DNA from: Winogradskyella haliclonae
Lineage (GTDB): Bacteria; Bacteroidota; Bacteroidia; Flavobacteriales; Flavobacteriaceae
Direction of reading: 5' to 3'
Assembly (NCBI RefSeq): GCF_014635865.1
Contig: NZ_BMDQ01000001.1
Span: 434,001-498,000 of the forward strand
Length of the DNA stretch: 64,000 nucleotides
Shown here: positions 9,185 through 17,601 of the stretch, piece by piece
Position numbering within the stretch: the first letter of the stretch is position 1
How the letters are laid out: each line of letters begins with the position of its first letter
Notes under the pieces: model-generated
Told to the model about the DNA's origin: nothing
What the model saw: the letters and a program-made list of their open reading frames with translations, nothing else
The model's database searches: none
Position numbers and translations under genes: made by a program

Positions 9185-12046
9185 ATGAAAAAAAGTTTTT
9201 TACTATTTCTGTTTGGAATCGCTTTTTCGCTTACAAGCTTTGCACAGCAAACACTTGTAAAAGGTAGCGTTTTGGATGGAACAACAGGAGAGCCTATTCC
9301 TGATGTAACTGTAACTATCGAAGGTACAGATTTAAGTACAACTACTGATGCAAAAGGCGAATTTAGTTTTTCGGCTAATGTCCCTCTTGGAGAGCAAGTA
9401 CTTAAAATTGAAAAAGTAGGTTATGAGACTAAACGTTATCCAATAGTCGTCAATGAAGGTCAAACCGTTGATATCTCTGGTATGACATTAGATTTTGACC
9501 CTACCGACAAAAAGGATTTGTACACTATTTCTATTTCTGATGACAACTTAAATAGTGAGGATGATGGTCTAACGGATAATATTTCTGGGCTTTTGCAAGC
9601 TTCTAGAGATGTGTTTTTAAGTGCCGCAGCTTTTGACTTTAGTGCAACATTCTTTAGACCAAGAGGTTTAGACAATGCTAATGGTAAAGTTCTTATCAAT
9701 GGTATTGAAATGAACAAGCAGTTTAACGGTCGCCCACAATGGGGTAACTGGGGTGGCTTAAATGATGTACAACGTAATCAAGAATTTACAATGGGGATGT
9801 CTGCAAATGATTATAATTTTGGTGATCTTGCAGGTACTAATAATATTGTAATGCGTGCCTCACAATACAGAAAAGGCGGTCGTATATCTTATGCTGCTGC
9901 CAACAGAAGTTACCAAGGACGTATCATGGGAAGTTACAGCTCGGGGCTTTTAAAAGATGGCTGGTCATACTCTGTGTTATTGTCTAGGCGTTTTGGTGAT
10001 CAAGGTTATATAGACGGTACATTATATGATGCAAATTCATTTTTTGCTGCAGTAGAAAAACGTATTAACGATAAGCATAGTATTAACTTTACGAGTATAT
10101 ATGCTCAAAACAGACGTGGTCGTTCTACAGCTGTAACTGACGAAGTGAATAGACTAAAAGGAAGACAATACAATCCGTTTTGGGGAGAGTTAAACGGCGA
10201 ACAACGCAACTCTAGAATTAGAGAGATTGAAGAGCCTATTTTAATGCTTAACCACTATTGGGATATCTCTGATAAAGTGCGTTTAAACACAAATGTAGCT
10301 TACCAATTTGGTGAAATTGCAAATACACGTATAGATAATGGCGGTACACGCTTAGTTACTTTTGGCAATCAAAGTGCTTATATTGGTGGTGCTCGTAACC
10401 CTACTCCAGAGTATTATCAAAATTTACCAAGTTTCTTTTTGCAAGACCCAAATCCAACTGCTTTTGATTTTCAAAATGCGTTCTTAGCACAAGAAGCTTT
10501 TGTTAATGATGGACAATTGAATTGGAATCAATTATACGAAGCTAATGCATCTTTATTAGCACAAGGCGGAAATTCTCTTTATGCTATACAAGCAGATGTT
10601 GTCGAAGATAAGCAATGGAGCTTCAATTCTATATTGGATGCTGATTTAGCTGAAAATATTCGCCTAAATGCTGCTTTAAACTACAGAAATTTAAATAGTC
10701 AAAACTATGCTAGAATAGAAGATTTACTTGGCGGAACAGGTTATTTAGATGTTGACTTCTTTGCTGAAGAAACTGCAAATACAGTTGGTTCTACATTAGA
10801 AGAAGTTGCGCAAAGTGACGTACGGAATCCTAATCGTATTGTTAGAGAAGGTGACCGTTACAAGTACAACTATGAGATTGATGCAGAAGTAGCTAGTGCT
10901 TTTGCACAAGTACAGTTTAAATACAATAAAATAGATTTTTACTTAGGTGGTAATATTTCTAAAACATCTTATCAAAGAAATGGTCTATACGAAAATGGTA
11001 ATTTTCAAGGTGGAGGAAATGATGGTTCTTTTGGAAAGAGTGATGAGCTAGATTTTACAAATTATGGTGTTAAAGCTGGATTTACTTACAAGATTACTGG
11101 TAAGCATTTAGTAGATGTTAACGGGAGTATGTTTAGTAAAGCTCCAGGCATTAGAAGTTCTTTTAGTAATGCTAGACAAACCAATGCTAAAGTAATTGGC
11201 TTAGAGAGTGAAGATATTCAATCTGTAGATGTAAGTTATATTTACCGTTCTCCAATATTAAAAGCCAGAGTTACTGGTTTTTATTCAGGGTTTAAAAACG
11301 GAACAGATATTGGATTTTACTTTACTGAAGACTTAGCCGGTTTAGGTATAGACAATGGTGATGCCTTTGTTCAAGAAGTACTTACTAATGTAGAAAGACG
11401 TCATGTAGGTGTTGAAGTTGGTATTGAAGCGCAAGTAACACCAACAATAAAACTTAAAGGTGCTGCATCAATTGGTCAGTATACATTCCAAAATAATCCA
11501 AATCTATATTTAACTAGTGTTGACATAGATGGTCCACTTACTTTTGGAGATGGTACTACTAACCTAAAAGATGTTCATGTTGCTGGGGGTCCAGAGCGTG
11601 CTTTCCAACTAGGCTTTGAATATAGAGATCCTGATTTCTGGAATATAGGTGTAACGAGTAACTTTTTCTCTAATGCCTATATAGATGTTAGTAATTTAGC
11701 TAGATCTGCTAACTTTACATCGGACTTTGACGGTAATACATTTAATGATTTTGATCCTGTACTCGCAAAAGAGTTATTAAAGCAAGAACAATTTGATGAT
11801 TATATGTTGGTAAACATTATAGGTGGTAAATCCTGGAGAGTCGATGATTATTTCATTGGTTTCTTTGCGACTATAAATAATGTATTTGATCAAGATTACA
11901 GAACTGGTGGTTTTGAGCAATCTAGATTAGCTAACTTTAGACGTATTAGAGAAGATAAAGCAAGAGATAACGGTCCTGTTTTTGGTTCACGTTATTTCTT
12001 TGGTAATGGTACCACGTACTACCTTAATGTTTATGTAAGATTTTAA
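9185..12046 (+). CDS. TonB-dependent outer-membrane receptor with CarboxypepD-regulatory-like domain
   Basis: A 953-residue outer-membrane transporter. Signal peptide 1-20 (TSFAQQ), then a carboxypeptidase-regulatory-like beta-sandwich (about 22-105; VKGSVLDGTTGEPIPDVTV), a plug region with RPRGLDNANGKVLINGIEMN near 160-180, and a long barrel ending in the aromatic strand YYLNVYVRF. It resembles SusC-type receptors in its N-terminus but lacks a SusD partner; the gene 30 bases downstream encodes a DUF5689 lipoprotein instead, and a secreted nuclease is divergent. The likely cargo is a nuclease product such as nucleotides or DNA fragments (inference only). Confidence 0.9.
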   Translation: MKKSFLLFLFGIAFSLTSFAQQTLVKGSVLDGTTGEPIPDVTVTIEGTDLSTTTDAKGEFSFSANVPLGEQVLKIEKVGYETKRYPIVVNEGQTVDISGMTLDFDPTDKKDLYTISISDDNLNSEDDGLTDNISGLLQASRDVFLSAAAFDFSATFFRPRGLDNANGKVLINGIEMNKQFNGRPQWGNWGGLNDVQRNQEFTMGMSANDYNFGDLAGTNNIVMRASQYRKGGRISYAAANRSYQGRIMGSYSSGLLKDGWSYSVLLSRRFGDQGYIDGTLYDANSFFAAVEKRINDKHSINFTSIYAQNRRGRSTAVTDEVNRLKGRQYNPFWGELNGEQRNSRIREIEEPILMLNHYWDISDKVRLNTNVAYQFGEIANTRIDNGGTRLVTFGNQSAYIGGARNPTPEYYQNLPSFFLQDPNPTAFDFQNAFLAQEAFVNDGQLNWNQLYEANASLLAQGGNSLYAIQADVVEDKQWSFNSILDADLAENIRLNAALNYRNLNSQNYARIEDLLGGTGYLDVDFFAEETANTVGSTLEEVAQSDVRNPNRIVREGDRYKYNYEIDAEVASAFAQVQFKYNKIDFYLGGNISKTSYQRNGLYENGNFQGGGNDGSFGKSDELDFTNYGVKAGFTYKITGKHLVDVNGSMFSKAPGIRSSFSNARQTNAKVIGLESEDIQSVDVSYIYRSPILKARVTGFYSGFKNGTDIGFYFTEDLAGLGIDNGDAFVQEVLTNVERRHVGVEVGIEAQVTPTIKLKGAASIGQYTFQNNPNLYLTSVDIDGPLTFGDGTTNLKDVHVAGGPERAFQLGFEYRDPDFWNIGVTSNFFSNAYIDVSNLARSANFTSDFDGNTFNDFDPVLAKELLKQEQFDDYMLVNIIGGKSWRVDDYFIGFFATINNVFDQDYRTGGFEQSRLANFRRIREDKARDNGPVFGSRYFFGNGTTYYLNVYVRF

Positions 12047-12076
12047 TTGAAAAAAGAAAAATAAAATACACACAAA

Positions 12077-13486
12077 ATGAAAACTTTAAAAATTAATAAA
12101 ATAATACTTCTACTAATAGGCTTAGTAGCTTTTAATAGCTGTGTAGAAGACGACGATTTTAATGTGCCAAATACTGCAGTTGTTCAACCAGTAATCTCGG
12201 GTGTGATTCAAGATATTAGTGAAATTACTGGGCAATTGGCCCAAGAACAAAATAATTTTGGTGGTGAATTAGATTATGACGATGATGAAACTATTTTAAC
12301 CTTTGATGCTGAAGGCGCAGACATTTTTGTAGAAGGTTATGTTATCTCTTCTGACGAAGGCGGGAATTACTTTGAAGAATTAATTTTACAGGATGCTCCT
12401 GAAAATCCAACTTTAGGTATTAGAGTACTTATAGATGTTAATCCATTATTTATTCGCTACGAAGTGGGACGTAAAGTATATGTTAAACTAAATGGCCTTG
12501 TAGCTGCTATCTCTAATGGTGTTGTTACTCTTGGCCCTTTAGACGGTGAACGTCCAGGAAAAATTTCTGCGGCTCAAGAAAATCAATTTATTATAAGAGA
12601 TACTGAAGTAGCCTCTATAGTGCCACTTCCATTGGCTTTGGAAGATTTTACAGAAGACAAAACCAACTTAATGATAGAAATCACTAATGTACAGTTCAAT
12701 AAAGATGAAGCTGTAAATCAGCAATTAAGTTTTGCTTCTGAGCCTGGAGATCAGTTTGATGCTGAACGTATCTTAGAAAGTTGTAACTCTAGTACTACAC
12801 GTATTTTTGCTACAAGCACATTTTCTGATTTCAAATCATTGAATTTACCAACTGGCAGTGGCTCTATGACGGCTGTATTATCAAGAACCTTCTTCGGCGA
12901 TGATTATTATGTTGTGGTTAATTCTCCTGAAGACATCAATTTTGATAGTGTAGAACGTTGCGATCCTTTTGATATTGCAGATTTCAATATCCTATTCGAA
13001 GAAGATTTTAACAACGGTTTCGCAAACTGGACAGTAGAAAACACATCTGGAACAAGAGAATGGGATCCAAGAGATTTTGGTGGAGAGTTTTATGCTAGAG
13101 GTTCTGCATTCCAAAGTGGAAATATTCTTCAAATGACAAGTTGGTTAATTTCAGAATCTTTCGATTTTGATGCTCAAGATAACGAAAGCCTTGTTTTAGA
13201 GATTGCCGATGCATTTAGCAATGGTCAGCCACTAACAGCTTTTTATTCTAATGACTATGATTCTGGTGATCCATCATTAGCAACATGGATTCAAATTGGT
13301 GCTGACGAAATTGATGCCTTACCAGACAATACAGGTTTCTTTAATAACGAATATGACCAAACAAACCTAATTGACCTTTCAGGCATTACTGGAATGGCAA
13401 AACTAGCTTTTGTTTACGATAGTATGGGTGCCACTGTATCTACTACGATAGATTTAAGTGACGTTAAAATAATAAATCCAATGTAA
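12077..13486 (+). CDS. DUF5689 domain-containing lipoprotein with choice-of-anchor J-like C-terminus
   Basis: A 469-residue lipoprotein: hydrophobic signal ending in FNSCVEDDD, with acidic residues after the lipidated Cys as usual for surface-exposed Bacteroidota lipoproteins. Residues about 40-290 match DUF5689, an OB-like domain common beside secreted nucleases (VEGYVISSDEGGNYFEELILQD, GRKVYVKLNGLV). Residues about 300-469 (FEEDFNNGFANWTVEN ... SGTREW) look like a choice-of-anchor J jelly-roll. Co-transcribed with the TonB-dependent receptor (30-base gap). It probably binds substrate at the surface for the receptor. The domain call is from recalled family patterns. Confidence 0.82.
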   Translation: MKTLKINKIILLLIGLVAFNSCVEDDDFNVPNTAVVQPVISGVIQDISEITGQLAQEQNNFGGELDYDDDETILTFDAEGADIFVEGYVISSDEGGNYFEELILQDAPENPTLGIRVLIDVNPLFIRYEVGRKVYVKLNGLVAAISNGVVTLGPLDGERPGKISAAQENQFIIRDTEVASIVPLPLALEDFTEDKTNLMIEITNVQFNKDEAVNQQLSFASEPGDQFDAERILESCNSSTTRIFATSTFSDFKSLNLPTGSGSMTAVLSRTFFGDDYYVVVNSPEDINFDSVERCDPFDIADFNILFEEDFNNGFANWTVENTSGTREWDPRDFGGEFYARGSAFQSGNILQMTSWLISESFDFDAQDNESLVLEIADAFSNGQPLTAFYSNDYDSGDPSLATWIQIGADEIDALPDNTGFFNNEYDQTNLIDLSGITGMAKLAFVYDSMGATVSTTIDLSDVKIINPM

Positions 13487-13510
13487 TAGGGTTAGTATTA
13501 AAAATTTAAA

Positions 13511-13540
13511 CCGCATCTAAATTAGATGCGGTTTTTTATT
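13511..13540 (+). terminator. Rho-independent terminator of the receptor/DUF5689 operon
   Basis: A 9-bp perfect stem (13511-13519 with 13523-13531), 3-base loop, then a T-rich run. It also sets the minimum position for the next gene's start: any start at 13526 would lie inside the hairpin. Confidence 0.9.
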
Positions 13541-13549
13541 TTTACAACT

Positions 13550-13912
13550 ATGTTTGACAACTTCTACATCTCATTTTTAAACTACACCAAATCTAAATTA
13601 GGTCGTAAAGCTATGCCAGTATCTTTATACTATGTAAATGTTGTTGAAATCGCTTTTTATGGTCTTATAACATCTTTCTTTGCGGCTTTTGCTAGTCAGC
13701 TTAATATTGGTAAAATAAGCTCAGAAAAAGCCATAATACTCTCTGTATTATGTGTATTTTTTATTTACTTAAAAAATTGGATGCGTTATAATGGTAAACG
13801 TAGAAATGTATTAAATGCTAAATCCCCAAAAAACAATGTACAGCAATGGAAATTAGTAATGTTTCCTATAGCATGTATAGTTTTAACTATTATATTTTAT
13901 CAGGCTATATAA
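13550..13912 (+). CDS. Small membrane protein of unknown function, three predicted helices
   Basis: A 120-residue protein beginning MFDNFYISFLNYTKSKLG. Predicted helices lie around residues 32-52, 62-78 and 98-117, with a basic loop (NWMRYNGKRRNVLNAKSP) between the last two. A possible ATG at 13526 is rejected because it falls inside the terminator hairpin of the upstream operon. No recognised family. Its 3' end converges on the HMA lipoprotein gene across a shared hairpin. Confidence 0.7.
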   Translation: MFDNFYISFLNYTKSKLGRKAMPVSLYYVNVVEIAFYGLITSFFAAFASQLNIGKISSEKAIILSVLCVFFIYLKNWMRYNGKRRNVLNAKSPKNNVQQWKLVMFPIACIVLTIIFYQAI

Positions 13913-13914
13913 AA

Positions 13915-13941
13915 CAAAAAACGTCATCCAATGGACGACGT
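13915..13941 (-). terminator. Terminator between convergent genes, mainly serving the HMA lipoprotein
   Basis: Nine-base arms 13921-13929 and 13933-13941 pair with one mismatch. Read on the minus strand the hairpin is followed by a T-rich run (complement of the A-tract at 13911-13920), as expected for the minus-strand gene. On the plus strand the trailing T-tract is weaker. Confidence 0.65.
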
Positions 13942-13964
13942 AATTTGTTCTATTTTTTTAAGTG

Positions 13965-14492
13965 TTACGCTTTTTCAGTTTTACAGCAGTCTTTCTTACA
14001 ATCTTTAGCACAAGCCATCTTGTCTTTAGTAGCAGCTTTGTCTTTGCAACATGCCATTTTACAGTCTGCCTTGCACGCTTTCTTGACTTCAGATTTTTTC
14101 TCAGACGAAAACTCTTCTACCGTTTTAATCTCTTTTACTTCGTAGATATCACTTACCTTAGAAACCGCTTCTTTTAAAGACTTAGGAGTCACTTTAGCTT
14201 CATCAAATTCTACCATGGCTAGTTCTTTATCAAAATCTACTTTTGCCATTTTCACACCTTCCATCTTTGCCATTTTCTTTTCAATAGTTTTGGCACATCC
14301 AACAGCACATGTCATTCCTTTAATATTAAATTCGACCTTTGCATAAGTCGCATTAGGGTCTAAAGTAGGTTTTACATCTTTTTTACTAACCGCAACTTCA
14401 ACAGTTTTTACTTCTGGTTCAGCATTATTTTTACATGCAACAACAACTAGTGCTAAAACTGCAATTGTTATTATGTTTTTAAATACTTTCAT
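13965..14492 (-). CDS. HMA-domain lipoprotein with duplicated Cys-rich metal-binding tail
   Basis: A 175-residue lipoprotein (VVVACKNN, lipid Cys20). Residues about 50-120 form a heavy-metal-associated ferredoxin-like domain (KVEFNIKGMTCAVGCAKTIE), but the metal site is Cys62-x3-Cys66, one residue longer than the canonical CxxC. The C-terminal 40 residues are Lys/Cys-rich and carry a duplicated C-x3-C-x3-CC block: Cys140/144/148/149 and Cys161/165/169/170. This looks like a metallothionein-like sink joined to a metallochaperone domain, at the periplasmic face of a membrane. A copper or zinc role is likely but not shown. A -7 box TAGATTTG (14522-14515 on the minus strand) lies just upstream. 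Confidence 0.85.
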   Translation of the reverse strand: MKVFKNIITIAVLALVVVACKNNAEPEVKTVEVAVSKKDVKPTLDPNATYAKVEFNIKGMTCAVGCAKTIEKKMAKMEGVKMAKVDFDKELAMVEFDEAKVTPKSLKEAVSKVSDIYEVKEIKTVEEFSSEKKSEVKKACKADCKMACCKDKAATKDKMACAKDCKKDCCKTEKA

Positions 14493-14581
14493 GGGTCAAA
14501 AATCTTATTTTGAACAAATCTACTAAATACGAGGTTTCTTGAAAAATAATTAACGAATTTTGTGACCGCTAACCTGTCTTT

Positions 14582-15460
14582 ATGAAGAACATTAACATTA
14601 AGTGGCTTTATCTCGTTATTCTATCAGTGATTTGGGGCAGTTCATTCATCCTTATTAAAAAAGCTTTAATTGGATTAACGCCTTTTCAGATAGGAAGCTT
14701 ACGTAATGTGCTAACAGGAATTATTTTGTTAATTTTTGGATACAATAGTTTAAAAAGCATTAAAAAGACACAGTGGAAATGGATTGCTATTTCTGGTTTT
14801 TTAGGGTCATTTTTTCCAGCGTTTTTATTTGCTATCGCAGAAACCGAAATTGATAGCTCCATTACCTCTATTTTAAACTCTCTTGTGCCGCTTAACACTA
14901 TTCTTATGGGAGCTGCGGTTTTTAAGATTGCTTCGACTAAGCGGCAAGTTATTGGTGTTATTATTGGATTTATTGGCACGGCATTACTTATTCTTAAAGG
15001 GGCCGAAATTAATCCTAATCAGAATTACCTATATGCCAGTTTTATAATCATCTCTACATTAATGTATGCAGCCAATGTTAACATAATTAAGCGTTATTTA
15101 CAGGATGTAAAACCATTAACAATTGCTGCTGGTAATTACGTGTTTATTATTATTCCTGCATTTGTTGTTTTGTTATTTACGGACTTCTTTTCTTCTGAAA
15201 CATTTAATTCTGAAACCATATGGAATGCCATAATCTGTGTTGCTATATTATCCATCTTCGGAACTGCTTTAGCTAAGGTTTTATTCAATAAACTTATACA
15301 AATATCAACACCTGTTTTTGCTACTTCAGTCACCTATTTAATGCCTATAGTGGCTTTGATTTGGGGGTTGCTTGATGGTGAAAATTTTACACCACTACAA
15401 GGTATTGCTACTCTAATTATATTAGCAGGGGTTTATATTGCCAATAGAAAAAAGGTATAA
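14582..15460 (+). CDS. EamA/DMT family transporter
   Basis: A 292-residue inner-membrane protein with about ten predicted helices in two EamA halves. The first half opens LYLVILSVIWGSSFILIKKAL, the family's usual WGSSF motif, and the second half ends VALIWGLLDGE with short final helices. Members export amino acids, metabolites or purines, but the substrate cannot be read from sequence. Single gene closed by its own terminator. Confidence 0.9.
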   Translation: MKNINIKWLYLVILSVIWGSSFILIKKALIGLTPFQIGSLRNVLTGIILLIFGYNSLKSIKKTQWKWIAISGFLGSFFPAFLFAIAETEIDSSITSILNSLVPLNTILMGAAVFKIASTKRQVIGVIIGFIGTALLILKGAEINPNQNYLYASFIIISTLMYAANVNIIKRYLQDVKPLTIAAGNYVFIIIPAFVVLLFTDFFSSETFNSETIWNAIICVAILSIFGTALAKVLFNKLIQISTPVFATSVTYLMPIVALIWGLLDGENFTPLQGIATLIILAGVYIANRKKV

Positions 15461-15461
15461 A

Positions 15462-15493
15462 AAAACCGAAGCCATTAGGCTTCGGTTTTAAAT
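15462..15493 (+). terminator. Rho-independent terminator after the EamA gene
   Basis: Perfect 12-bp stem (15462-15473 with 15478-15489) around the ATTA loop, flanked by A- and T-tracts, so it can act in both directions, including for the convergent M16 operon. Confidence 0.9.
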
Positions 15494-15512
15494 ATATTTA
15501 ATGATTTTAATC

Positions 15513-17591
15513 TTAGTTAAAATCTTCAGCTGTTACACCTTCGTTAACCTTTACTTCTGTAATAGCCATCTCAAAAACTTGAGGCCCTTGAGTTATTTTC
15601 ATTTTTTGTGCAAACATAACACCATTCACTTCTTTATAATCAGAATAATCTGTAACTGTAGTGATAGATTGTCCAGCAGCTTCATTAGTCTCTTCGGTTC
15701 TAAGTAATAAGCCTGAATCAGCAGCATAGTATTTTACAGATGACTTACCATCTTTAGTAACTACAATCTTATAAGCGTCTACACCATTTACATCTGTTAG
15801 GCTTTCTAATTCTATATTAGATGCTTCCATATATAACTCAGGGAATAAACCTTTTTCAGCTTTACGAGAATTAACATCATCATCAGACATTGGGATTTTT
15901 TGTCCTTGTTGTTCTTGATAACCTGAATTACCATCAAACTTTTGCTTCATAATAGTTCCCATACCTTCAATGCTCATTTCCATAGAAAACTTATTTGGTG
16001 CCATTTGCTTTATCGTAGCTTTTGGCTTGAAAGGTGCTCCAGTAATTGTAACATCTGCCATAGTTAAAGTAGATTTAACCTCTCTTAATTTAGCTTCTCC
16101 TCCAACAGCTTTTACATAGTTTTTAACAACGTCCGAAGCAGTTAAACCTTCTGGTAATGGTTTTGAAAATACTGGCTTTTCTGTTGCGCTAGCGTACTTA
16201 TCGTAATATTTAATAGGAAGGCCAACCTTTTCAAGGTTAGGTATCACATCACTTCCTTTACCTACAACTATTATTCTTGCATTATCCTTCTCAAAATACT
16301 TTTTGGCAGCACGCTTTACATCATCTACAGTAACTGCATTAATTTTTTCGAGATAGTTTTCATAATAATCGCTCGGCAGCTTATTAAGCTTAATGTTCAT
16401 TGCAAAATTAGCTACAGTTTGAGGGCTTTCTAAGGCCATAACGAAACTTCCTAAGTAAGACGCCTTGGCTCTTTCTAAAGTCTCTGGAGCAACATTCTCT
16501 GTTCTAATTCTATCTACTTCTTTAAGTATTTCTACCACAGAACTATCAGTAACTTCGTTTCTTACCTCTGCAGTAGCTGAAAATCTAGAAGCACCAAATC
16601 TAGAAGCACCTATACTAGAATACGAGCCATAAGTATACGCTTTATCATCTCTTAGGTTTTGAAATAAATAACCCGTGGCACCTCCACCAAGAATGTTATT
16701 AGCAACTAGTGCCGCATGATAGTCGTCATCTCCCATTTTAAGGTCTACATTATTTGTAAGAATAATGTTAGACTGTACTGCGTTAGGCATGTCAACAAAA
16801 TTAATTTGTGTCTGTTGCACATTAGACATTGGCTCTACGATATTTACATCTTCAATCACAGAGTTAGACCAAGAACCAAAATTCTTTTCAACAGATTTTT
16901 TTAAGGTCTTTTTATCAATATCTCCTATTACAACTAAATAAGAGTTTTTTGGATTAAAGTGTGTTTCGTAATAAGCTAATACATCTGATAAAGTGATATT
17001 ATTTACAGTCTCTTCGGTTGTAAATTCTCCGCTAGGATGCGCAACGCCATAAGATAAAGCATTGCTTACTCTGCCTGCTGCTGTTGAAACAGATTTTTCA
17101 TTTGTTTTTAGACCTTCTATTAACTTATCTTTTTCCTTTTGAAATTCCTCTTCTGTTAAAAGTGGATTCTTAGTTGCATCCGCCATTAATTCTAGAATTC
17201 TATCTGCATATTTGCTTAGACAACTAGCGAAGGCGCTAGAAGAGCCAAAACTTATATTAGCACCAAGGAAATCGACCTCTTCGTTAAACTCATCTTTAGA
17301 AATTGAAGTTGTACCATTACCAAGCATTGCACTTAAAATACTAGAAACACCAGATTTATTGCCTTCAACCGCTGGTTTATTGTCAATTCTAAGCGAATAA
17401 GACAAACGAGGTAACTTATGATTTTCTACAAGCAAAACTTTTAAGCCATTTTTTAATTCAAACTCTTGAGGTTTGTCAATTGAAATTTTTGGAGCTGGAC
17501 CTGGTTCTGGTTGTTTAGAACGGTCTATTTGAGCAGTTATACCTAGACTAAATACTAATGCTAGGAATAAAGAAAATAATTTTGTTTTCAT
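15513..17591 (-). CDS. M16 family peptidase-like protein, catalytically degenerate, with C-terminal LolA-like region
   Basis: A 692-residue exported protein (signal ends FSLGITAQ). Two M16 peptidase-type repeats occupy about residues 40-465, but the HxxEH zinc motif is absent: its place is taken by a GVSSILSAMLGNG segment. The rest (about 490-692; NYVKAVGGEAKLREVKSTL onward) resembles the outer-membrane lipoprotein-sorting-like beta fold often attached to such proteins. The start is set at 17591 because an earlier in-frame ATG (17618) overlaps the upstream gene and would place a polar stretch before the signal peptide. It lies 10 bases after the catalytic M16 gene, so the two probably form the active/inactive M16B pair. 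Confidence 0.88.
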   Translation of the reverse strand: MKTKLFSLFLALVFSLGITAQIDRSKQPEPGPAPKISIDKPQEFELKNGLKVLLVENHKLPRLSYSLRIDNKPAVEGNKSGVSSILSAMLGNGTTSISKDEFNEEVDFLGANISFGSSSAFASCLSKYADRILELMADATKNPLLTEEEFQKEKDKLIEGLKTNEKSVSTAAGRVSNALSYGVAHPSGEFTTEETVNNITLSDVLAYYETHFNPKNSYLVVIGDIDKKTLKKSVEKNFGSWSNSVIEDVNIVEPMSNVQQTQINFVDMPNAVQSNIILTNNVDLKMGDDDYHAALVANNILGGGATGYLFQNLRDDKAYTYGSYSSIGASRFGASRFSATAEVRNEVTDSSVVEILKEVDRIRTENVAPETLERAKASYLGSFVMALESPQTVANFAMNIKLNKLPSDYYENYLEKINAVTVDDVKRAAKKYFEKDNARIIVVGKGSDVIPNLEKVGLPIKYYDKYASATEKPVFSKPLPEGLTASDVVKNYVKAVGGEAKLREVKSTLTMADVTITGAPFKPKATIKQMAPNKFSMEMSIEGMGTIMKQKFDGNSGYQEQQGQKIPMSDDDVNSRKAEKGLFPELYMEASNIELESLTDVNGVDAYKIVVTKDGKSSVKYYAADSGLLLRTEETNEAAGQSITTVTDYSDYKEVNGVMFAQKMKITQGPQVFEMAITEVKVNEGVTAEDFN

Positions 17592-17601
17592 GGTTTTTTT
17601 A

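Noticed and set aside
14935..14949. Third copy of the palindromic repeat in the EamA gene
   Set aside because: Only about 8 contiguous bases (GCTTCGAC) match before divergence; that is within chance.
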